This document shows, one piece after another, positions 32,777 through 44,282 of a stretch of 47,249 bases of DNA; within the stretch, counting starts at the first letter, position 1; each line of letters starts with the position of its first letter. The stretch covers positions 1-47,249 of the forward strand of contig JNEN01000750.1 in the NCBI GenBank assembly GCA_000697355.1, given 5' to 3'. A program made the translations under genes and the position numbers. Source of the DNA: Syncephalastrum monosporum B8922. Taxonomy: Eukaryota > Mucoromycota > Mucoromycetes > Mucorales > Syncephalastraceae. The notes beneath the pieces were generated by a model that saw only the letters and a program-made list of their open reading frames with translations, did no database searches and was not told the DNA's origin.

Positions 32777-35301
32777 ATGCCGCTGCGCGGTGTGGCTGAT
32801 AACATAAGGAACAAGCTGCACAGGCGCCACTCGGTCTTTTTCCACCCACAGCCGACACAGCCCTCCAAGTCCATACCAACATCCCCGCCATCGGCGTCTC
32901 ACCGATCGGGTCATCACCCATCCAAGAAGCCCAAAAAACAATACCCTCCCTCTGCAGATACGCTCCTCCATGGAATAGGCGAGTACCTGTTCGTTGACGA
33001 GCTCGGCCGCGGTAAGTTTAGCAAGGTCGTCCTTGCTCAGCACTATCACACCGGGGAACGGTTCGCTATCAAGGTAAGCCCTTATATGTCGATTCGTTGG
33101 CGCTGATCTTTGTCAGGTCATTGATAAAAGGATACACGAGTATCGTGTCATGTCACGCTTGGTGCGCGAGGTCGCCCTGATGGAAATCCTGGATCATGAG
33201 AACGTCGTGCATCTTTACGAGACTTACGAAACAGCAGACTCCCTTTACCTCGTTATGGAGTACGTGCCTGGATTCAACCTCGATGAATACCTGCAGCAGT
33301 GTGGTGCATTACATGAAGATGAAGCCCGCCTTTTGTTTCGCCAGATTGTGGCTGCCGTCGATTATTGCCACAGGCGCTGGGTCGTACACCGGGATCTCAA
33401 GGTAAAGAGCGATGATCCTAGAATACACTCGACTGAACCCCATTCATCAGGCGCCCAACATACTTTTATCGCCCGACGGGCATGTCCGTCTTGCCGATTT
33501 TGGCCTTGGTAACCGCTTTGGTCTGCAGCGACTGAAGACAATGTGCGGTAGGACAGCAACGAGTGTCGAGTACCGTTCTGACGAGGTTCTTCACATCGCG
33601 TAGGCTCCCTCTTATACTATAGTCCCGAGATATTCACTGGGCAACGCTACGTGGGCCCCGAAGTCGATTGCTGGTGTCTCGGTGTCTCGCTTTTTCGCAT
33701 GACCGCCGGCTTTGAACCATTCTCACACGCAAAAAGTAAGCATTTACTTGCATACGCAGCACTGCCTTATTTATTTATTCCCATATCATTCGTATCACAC
33801 AATGCTTTCAGCCTTGGACGAGCTCAAAAAGAACGTTACCAATGGTCATTTTCCCATGCCAGACCACTTTAGTCCAGAACTGAAAGCAACGATAAGGAAA
33901 TGCTTAGTCGTCGACCGCCGGAAGCGTCTGGGTGTACGACAGGCTCTATGCGACGACGCATGGCTAAACGACGGCGGACGGTTACGCGATCTGTTTGACG
34001 ACGAAGTGGATTCTTCTGGAGATGAACAACAAAGCATACGTCGTCATTCAAAGTGGGACAGAGAGCGCACCCGACGGCGCTATCTCAGAGACATGGAGGA
34101 AGAAAAGCGACGTTTATGCCGTGTCAAGAAGACGATCTTGTACCACCCCATCAATGCATCCACCTACTTCACATCCGCTACCGATAACCATCTGCACCAC
34201 ACGTATGCACGACGCGAAGAAGTCGTGCAGGCACAGGAAATGCTCCAGAAAGAGCTTATCAGGTCGGTCCGTGCGCGCTTGCAGCAAGTCCAGCTGCAGC
34301 CTGCTTCAGCTGCACGGGAGTCCTCACCAATCCAGCGCCTGTTTGGAAAGCTAAAGAAAGGAGAAAAGAACATGAAAGCAAAGCGGCTAAAGAAAACCGC
34401 ATCCACCATGAGTTTATCGCAGATCTACCAGCGCGTTGCCACCAAAGACCAGACACTCTTTTATACGCTCACGCCACTCACGCCACCCTCTTCAGACGTG
34501 GCTTCTCTCTCGACCCTTTCCATCCTCACCTCATCAAGCAATCCACCAGTTTCCGTGCACGAATATGAGCTTATTCTACTGGTGCGTAGCGCTTGCGAAC
34601 TGCTCGGCATCACGTTTCGTCACGAGACCCGGTGCAAACTCCAATGTGTCATGACCCTCCGCAACTTCTCCTTAGAGCACACGACAAAGCACCAACTGGA
34701 GCAACAGCGCGACCAGCGCCAGCCGTTATCGCAACATGAACGGCCGGATGGATGGCTTTCGGGTCTAGTGAACCGCTCACATCACCAGGCACAGCGAAGC
34801 ACCAATCACAGCCAGCAGCAGCGCTCCGCGCCGACATTGACTCAGGCACGATCACTTCAGCAGCTGCGACATACCTCACTTGATACGATGGACGATCACC
34901 GGAGTAGTTTCTATACCAATAATAGCAGCGCGACGAGCCAGCATCGGTTTAGCCGTGCCCTCAAACGATTGTCCATGCCTTTCCAGAGCGGCAATACCAT
35001 GCTGCCTTGGTCACAGTCGCTGCAGTCGTCAGCAGCAGTGTTACCCCAGCCGTCAAGCAACGGCATCTCCAATAATCCTCCCTCTCTTCTTTCAGCGGAC
35101 GGATCTGATGAAATGGCTGCCGGCAGCACGACCGTTTTTTCAATCGAAGCCATCCTGCAAAATGATGATGAAGACCGTGGGAGCTCTGCAACGGCCGTTG
35201 TAGGTCTACGATTTTCAAAAATTGATGGGTCGAACAAAGTGTTCAAGTATGCCAAGGGATGGATCAGCGGTGTACTTGCGTACAATAAAAACCAATCCTA
35301 A
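32777..35301 (+). CDS. CAMK/AMPK-related Ser/Thr protein kinase with KA1-like C terminus (766 aa)
   Basis: Five exons: 32777-33073, 33117-33401, 33451-33547, 33604-33735 and 33812-35301. A basic, Ser/Pro-rich N terminus (1-65) precedes the kinase domain (about 70-340). Seen motifs: Gly loop 'ELGRGKFSKVV', Lys99 in 'FAIK', 'HRDLKAPNILL' (catalytic Asp192, Asn197), 'DFGLGNRFG' (Asp210) and 'YYSPEIF' in place of APE. A split-looking KA1 domain is at the C terminus: 'EYELILLVRSACELLGI' with 'KLQCVMTLRNF', then a Gln/Ser-rich insert, then 'TTVFSIEAIL' and 'VVGLRFSKIDGSNKVFKYAKGWI'. KA1 binds acidic phospholipids in kinases such as Kin1/MARK. The likely role is cytosolic or cortical signalling; the exact subfamily is uncertain. 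The start is the ATG just after the C14 run. Confidence 0.82.
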
Positions 35302-35497
35302 TAAGCGTCACTGTCCTCATCCGTAAGATACCTATGTGCACAAGTGTGGCGTGTTGGTTTATATGAGAGTAAGACTAATATGTATGGTACGCAAGGATTT
35401 CAATAGATACAGTCTTTGATGTCACGCTTGAAGCCGGGGGTGGGGGTGGAGCGGAGGGGAGGAATATAATGTACAACGAGTAGTGGAGTTAAGTCAG

Positions 35498-36778
35498 TCA
35501 GCGACGCTGCACCGGTGAGGAGGACGAAGAGGATGCTGAAGCTGCTGCCTCGGCGGCAGCCTTTTTCCGTGCTAATTTGGCATAATCTATATCGTGCGTA
35601 CACATCAAATCAGATCTTTTGTTATCACATCACCAAGGAGTAAGATAATACAAATTATACGTACGTAGACCGCATGCATTACATAGTGTCCGCGCTCCAT
35701 CCGGTCCACGCCGCCATTCGGGTGTTTCAGAGATATTGCAAGAGTGGCAACGACCTTGGAAAGAGGGTCGCTTCTAGTGTCTGCAGGTTAGCAAAGCCTT
35801 CTCCATGCTAAACAGAACATCTTTCGCCGCCCTTACCCCGCGTTTGCGCTGAGTTCGGGTATTCTTGTTTGAATCCAATGCGAGTGTACTTGTATGCCAT
35901 CCCGAGGTAGGCAGTGAGCGGCGTGTAGAAGTAGTATCTGTAGTAGTAACATTCGGCAGATGGCTTGTCTCGTGATGACTCGTTTTCCGTAGCTGTGTTG
36001 TTTTTTTTTCTGCGTGTTAGGGCAGGCGACACAAAAAGGCTATAGGTGCTACCTTGTTAGAAGGCACAGCCACATGGTGTAAGGCAGAAGAGGCAGAGGG
36101 GTGGGTGGGCGAAGGAGTTCTTGGCATAGCAGATGACGAGTGAGAGGCAGAGGAGGCATAGGGTGTGTAGGTATGATGTTTACGAAGACGTATCAAGGCA
36201 TTAAGAACTTCATTTGCGCTGGTTACCATATCCTCGATCCATGGTAACACGATCGTATTATTGTTATCCTGTTGGTCCAACGTTCGCCTGTGCTGCACAA
36301 TGTTGTCGCAGATATATTGACAGTGGCGAACAATCTACACAAGTGGGGCTGGGGTTATAAATTGTGGCCTCGCGGTGTACGACACAGACATACGAATACG
36401 TACATCATCCATTTCCTTGGAAGTTGGCTTGTAGTCTGTAGTTGCAGGAGATGCAGGTAGACCTGCTGGGAGTGTGGCGCCAGTGTTTGTGTTTCTGTTG
36501 GTATAGGTAATCAGGTCGGGCGCGCTTGGCGTGGCATATTGGGGCGACGGCCGCAGCGGTATTCTGAGGTTACCGTCAGGGGCAGCATAACTTGTCGACG
36601 AAGGTATTGAACATGCTACCAAAGGCGTGTTGCTAGCGGGATAGGACGACGACGAAGAAGATGAATGCAGAAGGAACGTGGATATGGGTGGTAAGTGGAT
36701 TTCGTCGACAGCAGCCGTGGTGTCAGTCGTCGCCGCTGTGGTGACGGTGTCGCACGTTGTTGCAGGCGGTGGCGACAT
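35498..36778 (-). CDS. GATA zinc-finger transcription factor, white-collar-type finger (336 aa)
   Basis: Five exons on the minus strand: 36778-36404, 36334-36053, 35992-35837, 35773-35665 and 35586-35498; the first three junctions are phase 0 and the last is phase 1. Exon 1 is Thr/Ser/Pro-rich. Exon 2 has a helical segment ('[18 protein letters not shown]'). A basic stretch ('[17 protein letters not shown]') leads into a C-terminal GATA finger with spacing C-x2-C-x18-C-x2-C ('[18 protein letters not shown]', then 'LCNACGLHYAKLARK'). The 18-residue loop and the EWRRGP motif resemble fungal white-collar-type rather than NIT2/AreA-type fingers. No PAS domain is visible, so it is not a full WC-1 or WC-2. 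It should bind GATA sites in the nucleus. The third exon lies in a frame different from the longest ORF there; only this frame keeps phase. Confidence 0.85.
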
Positions 36779-37657
36779 ATACTTCTGCTGTTTGTGGGTT
36801 AGTTATGTGAGAAAAAGGAGAAAGGGCGAAAGGAAGAAAAAAAAACAGTTCGCTCTTGTTTTGTGTTTTGCACGCGCGCGAGAGAGAAAGAAAGAAAGAA
36901 AGAGAGAGCGTGCACGCTGTCCGAGATCGAGATACCTGCGTGTGACACGGCTCAATCTCCTTATAATGAAACAAAGGACAAGAAATCAACACACAGCTCA
37001 AAAGAACAAGCGTCACATGCCCCCGCGCCATCACATTGATTTCTTTCTTTTTCAATGTCTTTCTCTCACACAAGATCGCTCAATTCGTACACCACGCGCG
37101 CCACCTTCATAACACACGACGCTCTGAGCTCTTTTGCGATTATCTGGGTATGGCCACGTGGGAAAAGAAGCACATATACTTTTTCTTTTTGTGCATCCTT
37201 CGTCAAAAAGTCAATCTGGATCATACGTCATACAAACAGCAACGCGCGACGTACATATAAGCTTCCCGGGATCACGGATGTGGGAGCACAGCTTCGGGAA
37301 CTCCGCCTTTGGATAGCAAACAAGGCACCAGATTGGAAAGTCGTACGTTAGTCGCCAAAGGGCGTTTTAACAGAAAAATTTCCCGGGAGGAAGGTGTTCT
37401 AGAAAACTGTATTTGTGTAAGTTTACAAAATACAGCGCGTACTTCACCGTCCGAAGAAAGTTAAAGAAATGGACAAAGAACCAAGCGCGGGGATATCGAT
37501 TGATATTTTGTGATCGACACCTATGATTGGATGAGTGTGAGGTTTGCCGGAGTTGATATCCCGCGCCAGTTGTTTTTTTCTTTCTCGAGATCTCGAGAGT
37601 TGATTTTTTTCCTTCCCTTTCATCTCGTTTCGTAAACCACCCCAATTTTACCGTGTT
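36779..37657. promoter_or_regulatory. Divergent promoter region, GATA factor / P5B ATPase
   Basis: This 879-bp non-coding spacer lies between two divergent genes. It carries a purine tract with AAAG repeats (about 36828-36908), a CACGTG E-box at 37155-37160 and a perfect 16-bp palindrome at 37583-37598, 60 bp before the ATPase ATG. Small ORFs here have no support. Confidence 0.45.
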
Positions 37658-40600
37658 ATGAGAGTGGCGGCACTCGTTTTGGGTCTTGTCGTTGTCCCCG
37701 GGGCATTCGCCATTCCCGTATTCGAGAAAGGTAATTTGACATGGAGACTGCGCATGTTTGTTTACTTACTTTTTTTTCTTGAAAAAAAAAAGTCAATGAC
37801 TATGACAGATACGGCAACAAGTGCCCTTTGAAAACGAAGACTGATGTAGACTGCCCGCTGTTTTGTGTGCCGAGTCTGGATCTATGCCCGTCTACAATGG
37901 CACCGACTTGTCCGTCTGGCCAGAGCTTTTGCCCTGACGGTACTTGCCAGGATTCGTGCGATGGTATCGCGAACGGTTGTGCCTGTAACGACGATCCTAC
38001 CGCACCAGCCAGTCTGGTGGCATGTGCAGCTCTCACTGTGAACATCACCCATTTCAACCCCGATAACGCAACCTCTCAAACACAGCAATTCTGCGCTACT
38101 ACTGCGCAACTGCCTATCACGAACGCGACGGTGGGTGTGTGGGCCGAGGGCGATACAAATTTCAAAAGTTCCATGTGGGTCGCATGCCCCACGCCTCCAG
38201 ATCCGACTTTTACGTTTCGCGAGCCGATGTGGATCGCAGTGTGGGCCCTGATGGGGTTTGAAGCTGTCCTCCTGGCTCTCTGGCACCTCTACAAGACCGC
38301 GCGCGAGCGGCCCTTTCATCGGGCCATGGCGGCCAGCTACGCGGCTCGCCCTGTTGTCGGGAACGGCGCTATCAACGAGAAGCAGGTATCTCTCGACGAT
38401 AAAGACCCAGCCAAAAAAGGTGACTATGACGACGATCGCAGCGTCTCAGATGTGTCTTCCCTCCAAGATTCGGAACGTCTCGTCTTCCGTGGCTTCAAGA
38501 ATGACTATTTCGGCTTCTTTGCTCTTGGATCTGTGGTTGTCTACACCCTTCTGTTCTTCGTCTTCTTGGGTTGTCTCGTGAGCGATAACTGTAAGTTAAA
38601 GTTCTGTATTGCTTTGTCCAACTCACGTGCCATTATTAGATGGCAATCTGGCGGGTGTCGAACTGGCTATATTTTTATCGACCGAAACATCTTCCAAAAT
38701 CTTTGCTGCGGTCTGGCATATTGGCGCGGCCTGGCTGGCTTGTATTTTGTTTAATCGCAAGCGTATCCGCAACTACTTCCGCATAGAATCTTATGCGCAC
38801 AAGACGCCCTACGTCCAGGTCGAACGTAAGGAGGAGGAAATTATCTTTCTGGATGATGGCAGTCTTCTGGTTCGCAAGCTGAGAGAGGTGGAACAAAATC
38901 TGGCCAAACGCTTCAAGTAAGTCGAGAGAATCTATCAGAAATGACTGCTAACTCCGCTTGTAGTCTGAACATTGTCGTGCAAACTTGCAAAGTGACGTAT
39001 ACCAAAGGCAGCAACCTTCGCTACTTCGAATACCAGTGCATGCGCTACATCTTCAACGAACAAAAGCATCGCTTTGAACCGTATGAGTTTGATCTCGGTA
39101 CGACTCACAGCAAGTTACACAGCTATAGTTCTGGCACTTCTTCGAAGGATGCAGAATACCGTCAGAACCTGCTTGGTCCCAACATCATCAAGGTCCACGT
39201 TCCCAACCCGCTTTGGGCCATCTGTCAAGAGTAAGTCGAAACGTAGACATAGGCCGTATTATGACTAACAGATTGCTATCGTAGATTTTCATCATTCTTA
39301 TACCTGTACCAGATGCTCTGTATGTGGGTGTGGTAGTAAGTATCAGCTATTTTTGTGCCAGTGTTACGCAATCTCACCTCGATCGGTACAGCTACTTCAA
39401 GTACTACCAAATGGGTCTCGTGCAAACCTGTATCATTCTTGTCGCTGCTCTGATCAAGGTCGCTCTGCGTCTCCGTGCCGAATACCGCGTGAAGTCTATG
39501 GCCGAGTACGTTGACAATGTGACAGTTCTTCGTGATGGACAGTGGTGCGAAAACATCTCGACAGGTGACATCATCCCTGGTGACATCTTCATGGTGCAAG
39601 AGAATACGCAGGTGCCTTGCGATGCGGTTATCCTGTCCGGTACCGTGGTTGTCAACGAGTCCTCTTTGACGGGTGAGGCCATGCCTATCCGAAAGATTGC
39701 TATACCCAACGACGACAACAACTATGACATGATGGGCTCGGGCAAGATTAATACCCTTTTTGCCGGCACTACCGTCTCCCAGGTGATGCCGGCTTCCAAC
39801 GGCGACGGTCGTGTCCACGCCCTCGCACTGCGCACCGGCATCACGAGCGAAAAGGGCATGCTGATCCACAAGATTCTCTTCCCTTCGCCTGTCAGTTTTA
39901 TCTTTAACGAGCACATCAAGATTGCTATCTGCATTCTGCTTTTGTGGGGTGGTATCGCCTTTGCTTTAACTCTCTGGCTCATGGGACGTGGCAACATCAA
40001 CAGCTGGTTCTACGGTGTCTTCATCCTGTCCGAGATTTTCTCCCCTTTGCTGCCTGCTGCATTCACGATCAATCAGTCTGTGTGTGCTGCCCGTCTCCGT
40101 GCACGTCAGATTCTCTGCATTGATCTGCCGCGTATTAATTTGTCTGGCAAGGTCCGTATCTTCTGCTTCGACAAGACTGGTACTCTCACCCGGGAGGGTC
40201 TCGAGTTTTATGGTGCGGTTGCCAGCTCTGAGTCGGCCACCTCTAGCGAACGTGTCGAAGACCCTCTCGCTATGCATTGCCGTTTAGCCATGGGTATCGC
40301 TACCTGCCACGCCGTCACGCAAGTCCACGATCAATTTATCGGAAACCCGGTTGATATCGAGTCGTTCAACGCGATGAAATGGGAACTCAAGGCACCGGCC
40401 GAGCCACACTACCTCGATACATTGTACCCCCCGGCCGGTAATCCTAATGTCAAGCCTGAGCCTGTTCATGTGCTGCGCCGCTTTGAGTTCGTTCACGCTC
40501 GTGCCTCGCAGTCGGTGGCCGTGTTGGAACAAGCGACGCAGCGTGTCTACGTCTTCCTCAAGGGCTCGTTTGAAAAGGTCAAGCATCTGTCCAATGCGGA

Positions 40601-42269
40601 TAGTATTCCTGCCGACTATGACCAGACGGCGGCTCGATATGCCCAGGAAGGCTGCTATGTGCTTTCGTTGGCCCATCGCGACCTGGGTGTTCTTGGCAAG
40701 GATATCGAGTTGGAAGCGATAAAGACCATGCCCCGTGAGGAGCTGGAAGCAGGCTGTCAGTTCACTGGCTTCATCCTTTTCCGCAACATGCTCAAGCACG
40801 ACACCAACGACGCGATTGCGCAGCTCAAGGAAGGTGATACGCGCACGGTCATGATTACAGGTGACACGGCTTTGACGGGTATCTTCATTGCCCGTCAGTG
40901 TGGCATGATTGAAAAGCACCAGCGTGTCCTGCTTGGTGATGCAACCAATGTCAACGATCCCGTCAACTGGCGCGACGTCGATTCAGGCGAGGAGGTGGAT
41001 GTGGACCAGATTCTAAAGGATGACCTTCATGAAGACCACGAAAAGCAAGTCGAGCTCGCCGTGACCGGTCGTGCCTTTGAGGCGCTGACTGCCCAGAACA
41101 AGGCCCGCGATTACTTGCTCCATACCCGTGTTTTTGCTCGTATGACGCCCGTGGACAAGGTTCAGTGCGTTCGCCTTCACATGGAGAAGGGTGTCACTGC
41201 CATGTGCGGTGATGGTGGCAATGACTGTGGTGCCCTGCGTGCAGCTCACGTCGGCCTGGCCCTGTCTGAAGCCGAGGCATCGATCGTGTCGCCCTTCAGC
41301 ACCAACAACCGCTCAGTCATGCAGTGTGTGGAACTCCTCAAGAATGGCCGTGCCGCGCTTGCTACCAGCTTTGCCAACTTCAAGTTTTTGATCTTTTACG
41401 GTGAATGCATGGCTTTCTGGGAGTTGCTCATGTTCTATTTCACTGCAATTGCTCCTCAGCCTGTGTGGATCACTATCGACGGTTTCATCACGACATTTAT
41501 GACCTTTGCTATCACGCAAGCCCGCCCTGCCGCGCGTCTCGGCCCCTCGCGCCCTACCGCCAAACCAGTCGGTGCCCAGACCCTCTTGTCTTGTATCGGT
41601 ATCATCTTCATCAACTTCTGGTTTATCACAATGAGCGTGGTATGGCTCTTCCAGCAAGATTGGTATGTCTGCAACGAGTTCGACAGCAGCACGATCAATT
41701 CCGCGCGATGGTGGCTCCTCGGTGACAACTACGAGGCCGAAATCATATCCCTTGTCATTATTTTCCAGTTCTTCAACAACGCGGCGCTCGTCAACTTTGG
41801 CTCGGTCTTCCGCCAGTCTTGGTGGCGCAACTATGTCCTCGTCATCTTTTGGTGCTGCTTCTTTGTCAGCACAAGTTACCTGACCTTAGCCGACCCGAAC
41901 CCGTACAGCTGCATTGTAAGTAAAAAAAACAAAAAACAAAAAACAAGAAAAAACAAAAATACGGTCTTTGGAATGTGTATATTCATTTCTTACGTATTTT
42001 AGTTCCGTATCAACTGTGGTACTGCTGAAGTATTACATAACGACCTCGGTTACCCTATGCCATGGTGGAATATCGAAGCATACAACTCGCCACTGGGACA
42101 CAACGTCATCCCATGGGATTTCCGCTGGAAGCTGTGGGGTTTCATCCTCGGCAACTGTATCGCGACGGCAGTCTGGGAACGTGTGTTTGTGCTGGGCATT
42201 TTCCGCTCTTGGGGCATCCGCCGCCGCGCTCAGAAGCCTGAAAAGAATCGAGTTCTTTTCAAGCTGTAA
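37658..42269 (+). CDS. P5B-type ATPase with signal peptide and Cys-rich luminal domain (1418 aa)
   Basis: Seven exons: 37658-37730, 37793-38590, 38640-38916, 38964-39230, 39285-39335, 39392-41915 and 42003-42269. The protein begins with a signal peptide ('LVLGLVVVPGAFA') and a Cys-rich domain of about 150 residues with 'CPSGQSFCPDGTCQDSC' and N-glycosylation sites. A first membrane helix (about 205-225) and an acidic cytosolic region follow. P-type core: 'SSLTGE' (TGE at 582-584), the M4 motif 'SPLLPAAF', 'DKTGTLT' with phosphorylated Asp749, and 'GDGGND' at about 1094. The M4 motif resembles the P5B group (PPALPAA), which includes ATP13A2/Ypk9, polyamine transporters of endolysosomes or vacuoles, though the first Pro is Ser. 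The acceptor of intron 1 (AAAAG) lacks a pyrimidine tract but is the only one keeping frame. Confidence 0.9.
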
Positions 42270-42383
42270 AATGTTTACGTATTACTATTGCATCTTTTCT
42301 TATTTATATTCTTAGCTACATGGTTTAAAATGCAACATTAATTTACCGACCTACTTTCCCACCTTTTTCCTCTCTATTCATCA

Positions 42384-42916
42384 ATGCAATTCTCTCTACT
42401 GACACTCGTCCTCTTTGTCTCGGTGGCGTTTGCCTGTAAAGACAATCCAGTGTAAATATTGGGCAATGATTGTTGAATTAGGCCAGGTGCTGATATTTCT
42501 GCATAACTCCATTATTTCGACATTTTCCATATGGCAGATTCAAGCTTTGCGAGCAGACAGCAAAAATGGCGGTGGATCAATGTACAAAGAGTGGTGCTAC
42601 GTGTCAGTGCTTGGCAGAGAAGCAGATGCTAGCGTGTTTTGCAGAGTGTCCGGGTGAACAAGATCAGAGCAGGGTGAAGGCAGCCTGCAGTGCACATGGA
42701 GCAGAGGCAGAAGCCGGTATTCACGCAGCCAGTGCACCCAGCATGGATATGCCTCGACCTACCCCGCTTACAAACTTGCAGTCGGCTTCTGCCAAAGCAT
42801 CCCAAATGTCGTCTACCGCAGACCAAAAAGTATCGAATGCCGCAGTCGATCAAATTCCCGTGCGCTTCTTGCCTGCTGTCCTCGCCACCGCTGTAGCATG
42901 CTGGTCAATGCTATGA
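42384..42916 (+). CDS. Secreted eight-cysteine protein with probable GPI anchor (148 aa)
   Basis: Two exons: 42384-42451 and 42538-42916, joined by an 86-bp phase-2 intron (GTAAAT...GGCAG). An N-terminal signal peptide ('SLLTLVLFVSVAFA') is followed by a compact domain of about 60 residues with eight Cys ('CKDNPVFKLC', 'QC', 'CQC', 'LACFAECP', 'AAC'). A Ser/Thr/Ala-rich stalk comes next, then a hydrophobic C terminus ('FLPAVLATAVACWSML'), as in GPI-anchored cell-wall proteins. Eight Cys recalls CFEM and other small fungal surface proteins, but the spacing was not matched to a named family. It starts only 115 bp after the P5B ATPase stop, so its promoter must be very short or overlap that gene. 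Confidence 0.7.
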
Positions 42917-43084
42917 TTTTATTTGTAATGTGCGTCAAAATAATACATACTGCGGTGAGGTCCGGGTGCAAATAGTGCACCACATAATAACAAGTCTCTG
43001 TCAACGATGTTGTTTGTATATGGTATTGAAGGGTGAATTCCCAAAGGTGCGATGAGGTAGTAATGTCGTGTACGGAAGTCGCTC

Positions 43085-43562
43085 TTATTTTGCTGACTGC
43101 TTGTAGCTTGTCGTATCAAGCACTTGCTTACCACACATGGCACAGATACCACGTTTGTAAGCGCATTCTGTATGATGAATTGCTCGATAAGTTTACATAG
43201 CAACAACAAGGATGCAACAGACTTACGTTGGCAATAATGAGCTTGCTGTTGATGTACTTTCTGCTTGCAAATTTTACATTTTGACTCGTAAGGATTGAAT
43301 CTTGAATAGTTGTCAGTTGTTGCTCTGCTTTCAAGGATAAGAAGACAAACCTGATCTTGGCTGATTTGGACAAGAGCTTGTTCTGGTTCAGTTTACGACC
43401 TTCTGAACCCACTGCAACAAATCATCCAGTAAGTAATTCAGAGATAGAAAAAAAAAAAAGATAAAAACGGTTCACCTTACCTTTAGTGTTTTTCGAGCCT
43501 TCCTTCCATTTGTCAGGAGCAGCAACACCCGTTAACTTCTTTTCGCATTTCTTGCAAACCAT
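43085..43562 (-). CDS. CRIPT: CRIPT homologue, spliceosome-associated zinc protein (99 aa)
   Basis: Four exons on the minus strand: 43562-43481, 43411-43351, 43300-43227 and 43167-43085. The spliced product begins 'MVCKKCEKKLTG', continues 'GRKLNQNKLLS', 'FNPYESKCKICKQKVHQ', 'HYCQQCAYKRGICAMCGK' and ends 'DTTSYKQSAK'. All CxxC zinc-binding pairs of the family are present, and the length is close to human CRIPT (101 residues). CRIPT was named for binding PDZ domains of PSD-95, and its family is conserved in eukaryotes, with evidence for a part in the minor/U2-related splicing machinery. The fungal protein is expected in the nucleus. Model and identity are secure. Confidence 0.93.
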
Positions 43563-43840
43563 TACGAACTACGAGGATTACGAATAGCAAACCACAAAAA
43601 TCAACGATTTGTAAAAATGCGGACTTTTCACTCCCTCCTAATTTGGGAAAAATTGACATCAAAATCCAACCCATTTTGCACTGTATGTAAATGTTTGACT
43701 ATATCACTATATATTGAAATTATGCCACATATTTTGTACATCTATAACGGATATAATACGAAAAAACCACGTCAATCGGAGCCATTTTATTATGAACCAT
43801 ATACGGCATTTTTTTCCTGACACAGTAAGTTTTCAGCTGC
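43563..43840. other. Spacer between CRIPT and tRNA-Ala
   Basis: AT-rich and non-coding. It contains the CRIPT promoter on the minus strand and the 5' flank of the tRNA. Confidence 0.4.
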
Positions 43841-43912
43841 GGGGATGTAGCTCAGGGGTAGAGCGCTCGCTTCGCATGCGAGAGGCCCCGCGTTCAATTC
43901 GCGGTTTCTCCA
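43841..43912 (+). tRNA. tRNA-Ala (anticodon CGC)
   Basis: The 72-nt sequence folds as a standard cloverleaf: a 7-bp acceptor with one U-U mismatch, a D arm (GCTC/GAGC), an anticodon arm CTCGC-TTCGCAT-GCGAG with CGC anticodon, and a T arm CCGCG-TTCAATT-CGCGG. The acceptor carries G3:U70, the identity element of alanine tRNAs, and an A discriminator. There is no intron and no encoded CCA. Internal A and B boxes are intact. It reads GCG codons. Confidence 0.95.
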
Positions 43913-43947
43913 CAGACTTACCTGGTTCTCCAAGTAGACCAGAACCC

Positions 43948-43952
43948 TTTTT
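43948..43952 (+). terminator. RNA polymerase III terminator of tRNA-Ala
   Basis: T5 run 35 bases after the tRNA, typical of Pol III termination. Confidence 0.6.
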
Positions 43953-44282
43953 CTTTGATTTTGGGGATTTTATGTGCAACCTTGACCGGAAAAACGTAGG
44001 CCCTTTCAAGAAAAAACAAAAAGACGGATGAGATCGATGTTTTTACATTGGTCAGTAATAGAAGGTGCAATATATAGAGAATCACAGCAGTTAGCGACAC
44101 TTCAGTATTAACAGCATCGAGTTGCCAAGCTGCTGGAGAGCATATATCTCGAGTCATCGATCAGCGCCGGTCTCCAGAAAACATCGTCTGTCTCCATGGC
44201 GACAATTTTCAACTCGAGCTGATGGTCTCAGCGAGATCACCATAGCATGAACTATCGTACGATTTGATTAGCATAACGTTTA

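Noticed and set aside
36828..36908. AAAG/GAGA purine tract considered as a telomere-like or CRISPR-like repeat
   Set aside because: Units are irregular simple sequence without spacers; ordinary promoter microsatellite.
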